Position numbers and translations under genes: made by a program
Shown here: piece by piece, positions 18,452 through 28,067 of the stretch
How the letters are laid out: every line of letters starts with the position of its first letter
Numbering within the stretch: position 1 is the stretch's first letter
The notes under the pieces: model-generated
What the model was told of the DNA's origin: nothing
Databases searched by the model: none
Seen by the model: the letters and a program-made list of their open reading frames with translations, nothing else
Assembly (NCBI RefSeq): GCF_035621455.1
Contig: NZ_CP141822.1
Coordinates: 2,914,001 to 2,978,000 of the forward strand
DNA from: Vibrio natriegens NBRC 15636 = ATCC 14048 = DSM 759
GTDB taxonomy: Bacteria > Pseudomonadota > Gammaproteobacteria > Enterobacterales > Vibrionaceae
Direction of reading: 5' to 3'
Length of the DNA: 64,000 bases

Positions 18452-18931
18452 ATGTTTGATATCGCTTTATACGAACCAGAAATCGCGCCGAACACCGGCA
18501 ACATCATTCGACTTTGTGCCAACTGCGGTGCAAACCTTCATTTGATTGAGCCACTGGGTTTCGATCTGGAAGAGAAAAAAGTGCGCCGTGCGGGCTTGGA
18601 TTATCATGACTTGGCTCGAGTAACACGTCATAAAAACTATCAGGCATTCTTAGATTATTTAGAGGAAGAGAAGCAAGGTAACTACCGCCTGTTCGCCTGT
18701 ACAACCAAAACGACAGGTCACCATGTAGATGCTCAGTATCAAGCCGGTGACGTGCTGCTTTTCGGTCCGGAGACCCGTGGTTTACCTGCGGAAGTGATTG
18801 AAAGCCTGCCTATGGAGCAACGTATTCGTATTCCAATGATGCCAGATGCCCGCAGCCTGAACTTGTCGAATGCCGTCGCTATTATTGCATTTGAAGCATG
18901 GCGTCAGATGGGCTTTGAAGGTGCTCAATAA
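18452..18931 (+). CDS. trmL: tRNA (cytidine/uridine-2'-O)-methyltransferase TrmL
   Basis: TrmL methylates the 2'-O of the wobble nucleotide 34 in the two tRNA-Leu isoacceptors. The 159-residue protein consists of a single SPOUT domain with the three trefoil-knot motifs: [13 protein letters not shown] (about 10-22), [11 protein letters not shown] (about 101-111) and [16 protein letters not shown] (about 128-143). It has no N-terminal RNA-binding extension, which separates it from TrmH and RlmB. It stands alone between the terminators of cpxA and of the convergent fxsA. Confidence 0.94.
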   Translation: MFDIALYEPEIAPNTGNIIRLCANCGANLHLIEPLGFDLEEKKVRRAGLDYHDLARVTRHKNYQAFLDYLEEEKQGNYRLFACTTKTTGHHVDAQYQAGDVLLFGPETRGLPAEVIESLPMEQRIRIPMMPDARSLNLSNAVAIIAFEAWRQMGFEGAQ

Positions 18932-18951
18932 TCGCTGGATTATAGTGACAA

Positions 18952-18978
18952 AAAAGGGCGCCAGATGCGCCCTTTTGT
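18952..18978. terminator. Bidirectional terminator between trmL and fxsA
   Basis: AAAAGGGCGC-CAGAT-GCGCCCTTTT has A and T runs on both sides and lies between convergent genes. Confidence 0.9.
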
Positions 18979-19001
18979 CTTCTGCAGGAACTGATAATTA
19001 A

Positions 19002-19535
19002 TCAGTTAAGCTTATTTCGGTCATTACGATCGTCATCGTCGTCTTTACGCTCGTATTCACCTTCGAAGGTATTGCCATTATCCGAGCGAGAATCGAATGG
19101 ACCACGACGGAATGGATCTTCGTCAAATGGCCCCTGCTGCCCAGAAAAACCGCTGTGGAAGCCACCACCGTGGACCGTTTTCACCACCATTTTACTCATC
19201 AGGTATTTTGCAATCGCAGCTCTAGGCGCAGGCAACAATACCAACATACCAAGTGCATCCGTCATAAAGCCCGGAGTTAACAGCAGCACGCCAGCTACAG
19301 CCAGCATGACACCTTCAAAAATCTGCTGAGCAGGAATTTCACCTTGCTCAAGACGCCCCTGAACTGACATCAGTGTTTGAATACCCTGACTACGCACGAG
19401 TGACGCCCCAACAAACGCGGTGATGAGCACCAACGCAATGGTCGGCCAGAGGCCTAAAAACCCGCCCACCTGAATAAACAAGCCGATTTCAATGATCGGA
19501 ACAAAAATAAACGCCAATAATAAGATAGGAAACAC
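19002..19535 (-). CDS. fxsA: FxsA family membrane protein
   Basis: FxsA (suppressor of F exclusion of phage T7) is a small inner-membrane protein of unknown biochemical role. The 177-residue protein has three to four hydrophobic helices in the first 130 residues (FPILLLAFIFVPIIEIGLFI and so on), and the family segment LLTPGFMTDALGMLVLLP. The C-terminal tail is long, hydrophilic and Gly/Asp/Arg-rich. I chose the GTG at 19535 because AAGGAGGGC lies just upstream and it begins the protein at the family's usual MFPIL. An ATG at 19586 would add 17 residues without a ribosome site. It is divergent from aspA, as in E. coli. Confidence 0.88.
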   Translation of the reverse strand: MFPILLLAFIFVPIIEIGLFIQVGGFLGLWPTIALVLITAFVGASLVRSQGIQTLMSVQGRLEQGEIPAQQIFEGVMLAVAGVLLLTPGFMTDALGMLVLLPAPRAAIAKYLMSKMVVKTVHGGGFHSGFSGQQGPFDEDPFRRGPFDSRSDNGNTFEGEYERKDDDDDRNDRNKLN

Positions 19536-19920
19536 ACGCCCTCCTTTGTTTAATTCAGTGTAATGGTAAAAGCTAACCAAGCTCAAACGAATCGTTGTAA
19601 AAAAGCGTGTTCAGCACTTGTTGATGAAGTAAAAGATGCCTTTCCATTGGCACGAAGCAGATAGCCATAATCACAAACATGAACAGTAGAAACACTGCCC
19701 TGAAACGTAAGGCAATAACCTGTTCATACTTTGCAAACTATTGACGCATTAAAAACCAAAAAGGTGATCTAGTTACTATTTTTATGTGCTAGGTAAAGTA
19801 TGATGTGCCACATAAGTCAGGACGGATTTTCCAGCCCAAAATTCTGATGAATGGATTCTAGATTGCAGAATAGGCTAATACTCAACCATATTATTAGAAT
19901 TATCATCTAAGGATCCTGTT
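19536..19920. other. Intergenic region between fxsA and aspA
   Basis: This is a divergent promoter region of 385 bp, AT-rich towards aspA, with AAGGAT as the aspA ribosome site. I see no clear CRP or FNR palindrome and no RNA gene. Confidence 0.5.
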
Positions 19921-21372
19921 ATGGCTACTCTATCTGATGCTCAAAAAGCAGTTAACTCAGCCACTCGTATTGAAGAAGATCTATTAGGTCAACGTCATGT
20001 CCCTGCAGATGCGTACTACGGTATTCACACTCTACGTGCCATCGAAAACTTCAACATCTCTAACGTAACCATTTCTGACGTACCTGAATTTGTACGTGGT
20101 ATGGTAATGACCAAGAAAGCCGCAGCGCTGGCAAACAAAGAACTTGGTGCGATTCCAAAAGATGTTGCTAACTACATCATCGAAGCATGTGATTTGATCC
20201 TGGAAACAGGCAAGTGCATGGATCAATTCCCTTCAGACGTATTCCAAGGTGGCGCTGGCACTTCTGTCAACATGAACACCAATGAAGTGATCGCCAACGT
20301 TGCTCTTGAAATCATGGGCAAGGAGAAAGGCCAGTACGAATTCGTCAACCCGAATGATCACGTAAACAAAAGTCAGTCAACTAACTGTGCTTACCCTACC
20401 GGCTTCCGTATTGCAGTTTACAACAGCGTACACAAGTTGATGGAAGCGATTGAGTACCTGAAAGGCGCATTCGAACTTAAAGCAATTGAGTTCAAAGATG
20501 TGCTTAAAATGGGCCGTACTCAGCTACAAGACGCGGTACCAATGACGGTTGGTCAAGAGTTCCACGCTTGGGCGGTAACATTAAACGAAGAAATTCGTGC
20601 TCTGGACTACACATCAAAACTACTTCTAGAAATTAACTTGGGCGCGACCGCTATCGGTACGGGCCTGAACACTCCAACAGGTTACCAAGCTCTGTCGGTA
20701 AAACACCTGGCTGAAGTAACAGGTCTGGACGTGGTTCCTGCAGAAGACCTTATCGAAGCGACGTCAGACTGTGGTGCTTACGTGATGACACACAGTGCCC
20801 TAAAACGTCTGGCAGTGAAACTGTCTAAGATTTGTAACGACCTGCGTCTGCTTTCATCTGGCCCACGTGCTGGTCTGAATGAACTTAACCTTCCTGAAAT
20901 GCAAGCCGGCTCTTCTATCATGCCAGCGAAAGTGAACCCTGTTATCCCTGAAGTTGTAAACCAAGTGTGCTTTAAAGTACTGGGTAACGACAACACGGTA
21001 TCTTTCGCAGCAGAAGGCGGCCAGCTACAGCTAAACGTAATGGAACCAGTGATCGCGCAAAGCATGTTTGAGTCCATCTCACTACTGCAAAATGCGTGTA
21101 TTAACCTGCGTGACAAATGTATCGATGGCATCACAGTGAACAAAGAAGTCTGTGAAAACTACGTATACAACTCCATCGGTATCGTAACCTACCTGAACCC
21201 ATACATCGGTCACCATGAAGGCGACATCGTCGGTAAGATTTGTGCGGAAACTGGTAAGAGTGTTCGTGAAGTCGTGCTAGAGCGCGGTCTGCTAACAGAA
21301 GAAGAACTCGACGAAATCTTAACTGTTGAAAACTTCATGCATCCAACTTACAAAGCGAAACGCTACGAGTAA
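19921..21372 (+). CDS. aspA: Aspartate ammonia-lyase
   Basis: AspA deaminates L-aspartate to fumarate and ammonia, feeding fumarate respiration under anaerobiosis. The 483-residue protein belongs to the aspartase/fumarase superfamily. It has the mobile loop [12 protein letters not shown] (around 330-341) with the catalytic serine, the N-terminal [20 protein letters not shown], and [12 protein letters not shown] typical of aspartases rather than fumarases. It is followed by dcuA 172 nt later behind a terminator. With dcuA and the frd operon in the same window, the enzyme-transporter-reductase set for aspartate-to-succinate fermentation is present. Confidence 0.96.
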   Translation: MATLSDAQKAVNSATRIEEDLLGQRHVPADAYYGIHTLRAIENFNISNVTISDVPEFVRGMVMTKKAAALANKELGAIPKDVANYIIEACDLILETGKCMDQFPSDVFQGGAGTSVNMNTNEVIANVALEIMGKEKGQYEFVNPNDHVNKSQSTNCAYPTGFRIAVYNSVHKLMEAIEYLKGAFELKAIEFKDVLKMGRTQLQDAVPMTVGQEFHAWAVTLNEEIRALDYTSKLLLEINLGATAIGTGLNTPTGYQALSVKHLAEVTGLDVVPAEDLIEATSDCGAYVMTHSALKRLAVKLSKICNDLRLLSSGPRAGLNELNLPEMQAGSSIMPAKVNPVIPEVVNQVCFKVLGNDNTVSFAAEGGQLQLNVMEPVIAQSMFESISLLQNACINLRDKCIDGITVNKEVCENYVYNSIGIVTYLNPYIGHHEGDIVGKICAETGKSVREVVLERGLLTEEELDEILTVENFMHPTYKAKRYE

Positions 21373-21382
21373 GTCATCTTCC

Positions 21383-21410
21383 ATAGGGGCCTATAAGGCC
21401 CCTTTTTAGG
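21383..21410 (+). terminator. Terminator of aspA
   Basis: The stem AGGGGCC / GGCCCCT with a short TATAA loop is followed by TTTTTA, 12 nt after the stop. Confidence 0.85.
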
Positions 21411-21544
21411 GTTCCGTACGGTTAACCACACTTTTTCTAAGCTTTTTAATGCCATAGCTCTTGGGCTCTGATTCTCTGAACATTTACTCCTGTTCCTGAG
21501 TGTTCAAAAAATCAGAATCTATACAAACTAAAGAGGTATCTATA

Positions 21545-22852
21545 ATGGTCATGGTCGAACTCTTCGTGGTTCTGCTCTTTATCTATTTGGGAGCGAGAAT
21601 CGGCGGTATCGGCATCGGTTTTGCCGGTGGTGCGGGTGTCATTGCATTGTCTTTGATCCTAGGCGTTCCTACTAGCCAGGCTTACATCCCTGTTGATGTA
21701 ATTTTGATCATCATGTCAGTGATTACCGCTATTGCAGCAATGCAAGTTGCAGGTGGTCTGGACTGGATGGTGCAAGTTGCCGAAAACTTTTTGCGTAAAC
21801 ACCCTGAACGCATCACCTTCTATGCGCCAATCGTGACATACATAATGACACTAATGGCGGGTACTGGTCACACTGCTTTCTCTACTTTGCCAGTAATTGC
21901 CGAAGTGGCTAAAGGTCAGGGCGTTCGTCCTTCTCGTCCTTTGTCTATCGCCGTTGTCGCATCGCAAATTGCCATCACAGCATCTCCAATCTCTGCGGCT
22001 GTGGTCGCTTTCGCAGCCATGCTTGCTCCATTTGGCGTCGATTACCTCACTCTACTCGCTGTGTGTATTCCAACCACATTCATCGCTTGTATGGTCGGTG
22101 CGTTCATTGCGAACTTCATGGGCAGTGAACTAAAAGACGATCCTGAATATCAACATCGTCTGGAAAATGGCCTCATCAAACTCAATACTGAAGAAAAACG
22201 CGAGATTCTACCAACAGCGAAGAAAGCAACGTTTATCTTCCTTGGCGCTATCGCCTTCGTAGTGTGCTACGCAGCAGCAATCTCTGGCTCTGTGGGTCTT
22301 ATCGAGAACCCAGCACTGGGTCGTAACGAAGCGATCATGACAGTCATGCTTGCGGCAGCAGCAGCTATCGTAATGAGCTGTAAGATCGACTCGAGCAAAA
22401 TCCCAGCGGCAGCAACATTCCGTTCTGGTATGACAGCGTGTGTTTGTGTACTTGGTGTGGCATGGCTAGGCTCTACATTCGTGAACGCTCACGTTGATGG
22501 CATTAAGGAAGTGGCTGGTGCACTTCTAGCAGACTACCCATGGATGCTTGCATTGGTGCTCTTCTTCGCTTCTATGCTGCTTTACTCACAAGGCGCAACG
22601 ACTGTTGCATTGATGCCTGCAGCATTAGCGATTGGTGTCGCACCACTGACTGCGGTTGCATCATTCGCGGCGGTAAGTGCGCTGTTCGTACTACCAACTT
22701 ACCCGACGCTACTTGCCGCGGTTGAGATGGACGATACAGGCTCAACACGTATTGGTAAGTACGTGTTCAACCACCCATTCTTCCTACCAGGTGTCGCAAC
22801 CATCGCGTCAGCGGTGACATTAGGCTTCATCTTCGGTGGCCTGCTGATCTAG
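21545..22852 (+). CDS. dcuA: Anaerobic C4-dicarboxylate transporter DcuA
   Basis: DcuA exchanges aspartate or fumarate for succinate across the inner membrane during anaerobic growth. The 435-residue protein has the usual length (433 in E. coli) and about ten hydrophobic helices. It starts with the family signature LFIYLGARIGGIGIGFAGG and has AGTGHTAFSTLPVIAEVAKG near residue 105. I chose the ATG at 21545, preceded by AGAGG eight bases upstream; an upstream in-frame start at 21500 would add a polar, non-conserved leader. It is downstream of aspA, a pairing conserved in enterobacteria and vibrios. Confidence 0.95.
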   Translation: MVMVELFVVLLFIYLGARIGGIGIGFAGGAGVIALSLILGVPTSQAYIPVDVILIIMSVITAIAAMQVAGGLDWMVQVAENFLRKHPERITFYAPIVTYIMTLMAGTGHTAFSTLPVIAEVAKGQGVRPSRPLSIAVVASQIAITASPISAAVVAFAAMLAPFGVDYLTLLAVCIPTTFIACMVGAFIANFMGSELKDDPEYQHRLENGLIKLNTEEKREILPTAKKATFIFLGAIAFVVCYAAAISGSVGLIENPALGRNEAIMTVMLAAAAAIVMSCKIDSSKIPAAATFRSGMTACVCVLGVAWLGSTFVNAHVDGIKEVAGALLADYPWMLALVLFFASMLLYSQGATTVALMPAALAIGVAPLTAVASFAAVSALFVLPTYPTLLAAVEMDDTGSTRIGKYVFNHPFFLPGVATIASAVTLGFIFGGLLI

Positions 22853-22871
22853 CAGAAACAGAGTCTTACTC

Positions 22872-22896
22872 GGGGAGCTTCGGCTCCCTTTTTTAT
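22872..22896 (+). terminator. Terminator of dcuA
   Basis: CGGGGAGC-TTCG-GCTCCC is followed by TTTTTTATT, a classic tetraloop terminator. Confidence 0.92.
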
Positions 22897-23013
22897 TGCC
22901 AGAATTTGAACGTATTGATTAACAAATCTTCACTTTGATGAAACTTATCGGTTAGTCAGCAGGTCTGATTGAGTTACACTTACGGCAATTAGCTAAGACG
23001 AATTGAACATTTT

Positions 23014-24834
23014 ATGCGTGCATTACTTTCCGTATTACTCTTAGGGTTGATTACCTTTTCTGCGCCTTCTTTAGCCTTATTCGGCAAGGACCAGTTTAAC
23101 AATAGTCAGAACAACAACTTCGGTAACAGCAGCGACAGCTTTGTTCCTGTTGATCAAGCGTTTCCGTTTAATTTTTATCAGCAAGATGACAAGCTGATGC
23201 TCGACTGGCAGGTACGTGACGGCTACTACCTGTATCAAGAACGTTTGTCGGTATCCGGCGAGAATGTCACGCTTGGTGAGTTAGACATGGAACGTGGTAC
23301 ACCACACAAAGATGAGTTCTTTGGAGAGGTGCATATCTATACCATGCCACTATTTGTCAATGTTCCGCTTTCAAATTGGCAGGAAGGTGCACGTGTTATC
23401 GTCCAGTATCAAGGCTGCGCCTCTGCAGGTTTCTGCTACCCACCAGAAACCCGTGTCATTCCTATCAACGCATTTGCGTCACCGACAGGTTCCGCAGCTG
23501 CCACTGCACCACTACAGCCAACCCAAAAACAAACTGCACAAGCCTCGCCAAAAGTAACAAACACAGCGCCAAAAGCGCCTGTTACGCAGCAAGACAGTCT
23601 GGCGGCAAACCTGGCTGAAAGCTGGTGGACGCCACTGCTGTTTCTAGCTTTAGGTGTCGGCCTTGCTTTTACTCCTTGTGTACTGCCTATGTACCCGATC
23701 CTGACCAGCATTGTGCTTGGCAGCGGGAAACTCAGCCAACGACGTGCACTTGGCTTGTCGTTTATTTACGTACAAGGTATGGCGCTGACTTATACCCTGC
23801 TTGGTCTGGTCGTTGCTTCTGCGGGTATGCAGTTCCAGGCGGCAATGCAGCACCCGTATGTACTCATCGGTCTGAGTGTATTATTCATCGCGTTGGCAAT
23901 GTCGATGTTTGGCCTGTATTCGCTGCAACTCCCAAGTAGCGTGCAAACCTGGCTCAATAATCTAAGTAACAAACAGCACGGTGGCAGCGGTACTGGCGTG
24001 TTTGTGATGGGTGCCATTTCCGGTTTGGTATGCTCACCATGCACCACTGCGCCGCTCTCTGGTGCGCTGCTTTACGTCGCGCAAAGTGGCGATATGCTAA
24101 CCGGTGGTGTTGCTCTGTACGCCCTGGCTATGGGGATGGGGATTCCTCTGATTCTGGTTGCGGTCTTCGGCAATAAACTGCTGCCGAAAGCGGGTAACTG
24201 GATGGGTCGGGTTAAAACGCTATTCGGGTTCATTCTGCTCGCTGCCCCTATCTTCCTGCTTGAACGCCTGTTACCTGAAATGTGGTCAACATTACTTTGG
24301 TCTGTGTTGGGTGTGGCTGCTTTTGGCTGGCTATATCATGTAAAAAACAGCCTCGAGTTTGGCGGCTGGAAACAGAGTGCCGTTGGAATTATTGCCGTTC
24401 TGGGATTATTCGCTTCCGCACAACCTGCGTTGAATTATTGGTTTGGTAACAACGAAACTCATGCTCAGCAAGCCAGTGTCAGTTTCACCCGAATTGCGAA
24501 TGTCGCAGAGCTTGAAGAACAACTGGCGCTAGCAAAAGCGGCAGGTAAACCGGTCATGCTCGACTTTTATGCCGACTGGTGTGTGGCATGTAAGGAGTTT
24601 GAGAAGTACACCTTCCATTCGCCAAAAGTCGAAGAAAAGTTGCGAGATTTTGTGCTACTGCAAGCAGATGTGACCAAAAATCAGGTTCAAGATATTGAAT
24701 TACTCAAGCGTATGAACGTCCTTGGCCTACCAACGATTGAGTTTTGGAACAGTAAAGGAGAACACGTTTCAAACGCTCGTTTAACGGGTTTCATGCAGGC
24801 AGAACCTTTCTTAGAGCACATCAATCAGTTCTAA
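23014..24834 (+). CDS. dsbD: Thiol:disulfide interchange protein DsbD
   Basis: DsbD carries electrons from cytoplasmic thioredoxin to periplasmic DsbC, DsbG and CcmG. The 606-residue precursor has a signal peptide (about 1-22). The periplasmic nDsbD immunoglobulin-like domain holds the pair C135/C141 (GCASAGFC). A Thr/Ala/Gln-rich linker (155-195) leads to an eight-helix membrane domain with redox C222 (FTPCVLP) and C343 (SPCTTAP). The C-terminal thioredoxin-like domain has C523-V-A-C526. All six functional cysteines are present. In E. coli cutA lies between dcuA and dsbD; here only 161 bp separate them and cutA is absent. Confidence 0.96.
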   Translation: MRALLSVLLLGLITFSAPSLALFGKDQFNNSQNNNFGNSSDSFVPVDQAFPFNFYQQDDKLMLDWQVRDGYYLYQERLSVSGENVTLGELDMERGTPHKDEFFGEVHIYTMPLFVNVPLSNWQEGARVIVQYQGCASAGFCYPPETRVIPINAFASPTGSAAATAPLQPTQKQTAQASPKVTNTAPKAPVTQQDSLAANLAESWWTPLLFLALGVGLAFTPCVLPMYPILTSIVLGSGKLSQRRALGLSFIYVQGMALTYTLLGLVVASAGMQFQAAMQHPYVLIGLSVLFIALAMSMFGLYSLQLPSSVQTWLNNLSNKQHGGSGTGVFVMGAISGLVCSPCTTAPLSGALLYVAQSGDMLTGGVALYALAMGMGIPLILVAVFGNKLLPKAGNWMGRVKTLFGFILLAAPIFLLERLLPEMWSTLLWSVLGVAAFGWLYHVKNSLEFGGWKQSAVGIIAVLGLFASAQPALNYWFGNNETHAQQASVSFTRIANVAELEEQLALAKAAGKPVMLDFYADWCVACKEFEKYTFHSPKVEEKLRDFVLLQADVTKNQVQDIELLKRMNVLGLPTIEFWNSKGEHVSNARLTGFMQAEPFLEHINQF

Positions 24835-24847
24835 TCAGACAAATTCA

Positions 24848-24877
24848 AACGCCAGTAATTTTCTACTGGCGTTTTGA
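24848..24877 (+). terminator. Terminator of dsbD
   Basis: AACGCCAGTA-ATTTTC-TACTGGCGTT, followed by TTGATT, lies just after the dsbD stop. Confidence 0.85.
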
Positions 24878-25027
24878 TTGCACAAAACAAAAAAATAAAA
24901 TGAGGGTTATATGCATTTTCTCTAATAAAAGTCGATTTGGTTCAGACTTTTAGCGAATAAATATTGTCCACAATCTCAAAGCTGGACAATAATAAATTTA
25001 ACCAAATAGTCAAAAGTGTTTAACGTC

Positions 25028-25657
25028 ATGGATTCGACCTACACCATCATCATTGCTGATGATCACCCTCTCTTCCGTAATGCTTTGTTCCAATCGGTAC
25101 ACATGGCGGTGAGTGGTGCCAATCTTCTCGAAGCTGACTCACTCGATGCCTTACTTGCGTTATTGGAGAGGGAAGAGGAGCCAGACTTAGTGCTATTGGA
25201 TCTCAAGATGCCTGGCGCAAATGGTATGTCGGGCCTGATTCACCTGCGTGCTGAATACCCTGACTTACCAGTAGTTGTCGTTTCAGCCAGTGAAGAGCCT
25301 GCTATCGTAACTCAGGTTAAAAGTCACGGCGCTTTCGGCTTCATTCCTAAATCAAGTGATATGCGTGAACTCGTTAATGCGATCAATCAGGTTCTTAACG
25401 GCGACCCGTACTTCCCTGAAGGTCTGATTACCAATAATGCTGCATGTAGTGACTTGGCAGAGAAGATTGCCACGTTGACGCCGCAGCAATACAAAGTGTT
25501 GGGGATGTTGTCAGATGGCTTGCTGAACAAACAAATCGCTTATGAGCTGAATGTATCAGAAGCCACCATCAAAGCGCACATGACGGCGATTTTCCGCAAG
25601 CTTGGCGTGAAGAACCGAACTCAAGCTGTCATCATGTTAACGGAAATGAACAACTAA
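25028..25657 (+). CDS. crbR: LuxR/NarL-family response regulator, CrbR-like
   Basis: This 209-residue response regulator has a receiver domain (1-125) with acidic pair D11-D12 and phospho-acceptor Asp58 in LVLLDLKMPG. A LuxR-type helix-turn-helix occupies about 148-205 (LLNKQIAYELNVSEATIKAHM). In V. cholerae the protein at this position, after dsbD and next to nhaP2, is CrbR, which with the kinase CrbS activates acs and drives the acetate switch. The CrbS-like kinase and acs lie 7-15 kb downstream here, which supports the assignment. The ATG at 25028 is chosen over a GTG at 25016; neither has a good ribosome site, so the start is uncertain. It is convergent with nhaP2, with 3 nt between. Confidence 0.78.
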   Translation: MDSTYTIIIADDHPLFRNALFQSVHMAVSGANLLEADSLDALLALLEREEEPDLVLLDLKMPGANGMSGLIHLRAEYPDLPVVVVSASEEPAIVTQVKSHGAFGFIPKSSDMRELVNAINQVLNGDPYFPEGLITNNAACSDLAEKIATLTPQQYKVLGMLSDGLLNKQIAYELNVSEATIKAHMTAIFRKLGVKNRTQAVIMLTEMNN

Positions 25658-25660
25658 GGT

Positions 25661-27403
25661 TTATTCTTCCGTCAGTTCCTCTTGTTCAGTAGGCAAGCGT
25701 AAGCCTACTTTGGTCACTTGCTGATCGACTACATCAGCAATAATCCAATGCAGCCCTTGCCATTCAAACTGGTCACCCAGTACAGGGGCTGTTCCCAGCT
25801 GTTCTTCCACCAAGGTTCTCAGTGTGATACCCAGCGCTTCCTCGCCAAGATCCAAACCATACATCATGGCAACATCGGCCAATCTGACTTCAATATCCAA
25901 AAAGAAATCACCAAAGAAACGGGTCATTGATGCTTTTTCTGGTGCTTCACTAAACAACAGGCTCAACGCATCTAAATCTTTCTCTTGAGCAAAGACACAC
26001 AAAGTATCATCTTCTTCCAGCTTGGTACTTCCTGATGGGTGCATCAATTCCTGGTGGCGAAAGACCGCCGCAATACGCGTGCCTTCCGGCATAGACAAGC
26101 TACGCAATGGTTCCCCGATACACCATTTGTCTGCTTTCAATCGATAGATAAATAGCTCCCACTCGCTGGTAGGATAAACCTCGACACCAATTCGCGATAT
26201 TGGCTCCGGTTTTGGAGGCAGTTCTACCTTGGCTAGCGACATTGCTTTGGTCAACGTGCCTCCCTGAACAATCAGCGAGACCATAACGACGAAGAACGCG
26301 AGGTTGAAATAAAGCTGTGCATCAGGAAGGCCAGCCATCATCGGGAACACCGCCAAAATGATCGGCACGGCACCACGCAACCCCACCCAGGAAACAAACC
26401 ACTTTTCACGTGGCGTAAAACTTTTGAATGGCAGTAAGCCTACCCACACAGAAATTGGACGAGCAAACAGAATCATACCAAAGGCGAGTGCCAGCCCCGG
26501 CAAGGCGATCGACAACAAATTCGAAGGCGTGACCAGCAAACCAAGCACTAGGAACATGCCTATCTGGGCCAACCATGTCATTCCATCCAGCACATGAAGA
26601 ATCGAGTGACGGCTGCGCGTAGGGCGATTACCTAATAACAGACCGACCAGGTAAATGGACAGAATGCCGCTACCACCGAATGTATTCGATAAGGCAAAAA
26701 TCAGCAGACCACCACTGACGGTCAGAATGGAGTACAAGCCATCCGGTAGCTGATTGCGGTTTATGATCTTCCATAACAACCAGCCACCAGCAATACCAAG
26801 CAATGCACCAATGCCAAACTGCTTCACAAAGCTCAGTGCTAAAAAGCCGACACTTAACTCCGCACCTGAGCTCGACAAAATAGCAATTAAGGTAACGGTG
26901 AGAAATACGGCCATCGGATCGTTGGTACCGGATTCGATTTCCAGCGTTGAGCCGACACGCTCATTGAGACTGCGCCCTTTCAGTAGTGAAAACACCGCAG
27001 CAGCATCGGTAGAGCCCACGATAGCGCCCACAAGAATCCCTTGCAGTAAGTCCAGATCAAACAGCCAGGTCGCCATCAAACCGGTTAAAAGCGTCGTCAT
27101 TGCCACACCCAGCGTGGCTAATGACACCGAAGGCCACAACGCCACCCGGAAGCTCGCGACTCGTGTTCTCATGCCACCATCAAGCAGAATAATCGCTAAA
27201 GCTAAGTTACTGACTAAATAAGCAATTGAGTAATTATCAAATAATATTCCGCCTAAGCCATCTTCTCCGGCCAACATACCAACCGCAAGAAACACGAGAA
27301 GAATAGGAATACCCAGTTTAGAGGACACAGGGCTTAGAAGAACGCTCAGTGCAATCAGCAATGCACCGACGAGAAAAAAGCTATTGATGGTGTTTGCGTC
27401 CAT
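25661..27403 (-). CDS. nhaP2: K+(Na+)/H+ antiporter NhaP2
   Basis: This 580-residue cation/proton antiporter is of the CPA1/NhaP2 (CvrA) type. In V. cholerae the orthologue exchanges K+ or Na+ for H+ and protects against acid. Twelve or thirteen hydrophobic helices fill residues 1-390, with the ion-binding motifs GSTDAAAVF and [11 protein letters not shown] (about 130-170). A cytoplasmic TrkA-C domain (about 400-485) and a CorC/HlyC-type transporter-associated domain (about 490-570) follow. Both cytoplasmic domains are characteristic of NhaP2 rather than NhaP1. It is convergent with crbR and divergent from the DUF4212 gene. Confidence 0.92.
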   Translation of the reverse strand: MDANTINSFFLVGALLIALSVLLSPVSSKLGIPILLVFLAVGMLAGEDGLGGILFDNYSIAYLVSNLALAIILLDGGMRTRVASFRVALWPSVSLATLGVAMTTLLTGLMATWLFDLDLLQGILVGAIVGSTDAAAVFSLLKGRSLNERVGSTLEIESGTNDPMAVFLTVTLIAILSSSGAELSVGFLALSFVKQFGIGALLGIAGGWLLWKIINRNQLPDGLYSILTVSGGLLIFALSNTFGGSGILSIYLVGLLLGNRPTRSRHSILHVLDGMTWLAQIGMFLVLGLLVTPSNLLSIALPGLALAFGMILFARPISVWVGLLPFKSFTPREKWFVSWVGLRGAVPIILAVFPMMAGLPDAQLYFNLAFFVVMVSLIVQGGTLTKAMSLAKVELPPKPEPISRIGVEVYPTSEWELFIYRLKADKWCIGEPLRSLSMPEGTRIAAVFRHQELMHPSGSTKLEEDDTLCVFAQEKDLDALSLLFSEAPEKASMTRFFGDFFLDIEVRLADVAMMYGLDLGEEALGITLRTLVEEQLGTAPVLGDQFEWQGLHWIIADVVDQQVTKVGLRLPTEQEELTEE

Positions 27404-27791
27404 TCCACTCTCCCTAATATAAAAGTTATGACCAACGTACTAAGACCGTTAGTCTAACCCCTTATCGTGTCTCAATGCTTTAGTTGAAACGAAAACTTTA
27501 TGTAAACAAATAACTTGTAGCAATGAGTATAGGTTTCATGAAACAAATGAAGAAAAGATAACGCCAGCAAAAATAATTAGTGAAATATGTCATTTCGCAT
27601 TAGACCTTAGGCTAATTTAACACCACGTTAACATACTAAAATTCTCTTACAATTGCCTTAAGCGCCCATTCTACGGGCGTTTTTTGATTTTTATGCCCCG
27701 ACTAAAGTTGAAAAGAGTTCTTGCCAACACCTTGCTAATGTACATGGTGAAACATTTTTTTAACAACAATACCAATCGTAAGGAGACGGCA
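27404..27791. other. Long leader/intergenic region upstream of the symporter operon
   Basis: This divergent region of 388 bp lies between nhaP2 and the DUF4212 gene and is AT-rich up to about 27650. A rightward intrinsic terminator at 27661-27688 has no annotated rightward gene before it. Either a small RNA ends there or it is an attenuator in the symporter leader. Confidence 0.5.
27661..27688 (+). terminator. Orphan intrinsic terminator in the symporter operon leader
   Basis: CGCCC-ATTCTAC-GGGCG is followed by TTTTTTG. It lies about 105 bp before the start of the DUF4212 gene and after a divergently transcribed gene, so it must act on a transcript that begins within the intergenic region. 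Confidence 0.7.
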
Positions 27792-28055
27792 ATGGCGTTT
27801 GAAAGCGAAGAAAGAGCCAAAGCCTACTGGGACAAGAACGTGAAGCTAATGATTGGCCTAATGGTCATCTGGTTCTTAGTGTCTTTCGGCTGCGGCATTT
27901 TATTTGTCGATGTACTAAATCAATTTCAACTAGGTGGATACAAACTTGGTTTCTGGTTTGCTCAACAAGGCTCCATCTACGCCTTCCTGGGTATTATTTT
28001 CTACTACGCGTGGAAGATGCGCAAAATAGACCGTGAATTCGGCGTGGATGAGTAA
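27792..28055 (+). CDS. DUF4212 small subunit of sodium:solute symporter
   Basis: This 87-residue membrane protein has two helices (about 19-41 and 52-74) between charged ends. It matches the small-subunit family that accompanies VC_2705-type sodium:solute symporters (DUF4212; E. coli YjcH plays a comparable role beside ActP). I chose the ATG at 27792 because AAGGAGACGGCA precedes it. Longer in-frame extensions upstream have no ribosome site and cross the terminator region. The large subunit follows after 12 nt, so the two are co-transcribed and probably form one transporter. Confidence 0.88.
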   Translation: MAFESEERAKAYWDKNVKLMIGLMVIWFLVSFGCGILFVDVLNQFQLGGYKLGFWFAQQGSIYAFLGIIFYYAWKMRKIDREFGVDE

Positions 28056-28067
28056 GGAGTCACTCAG

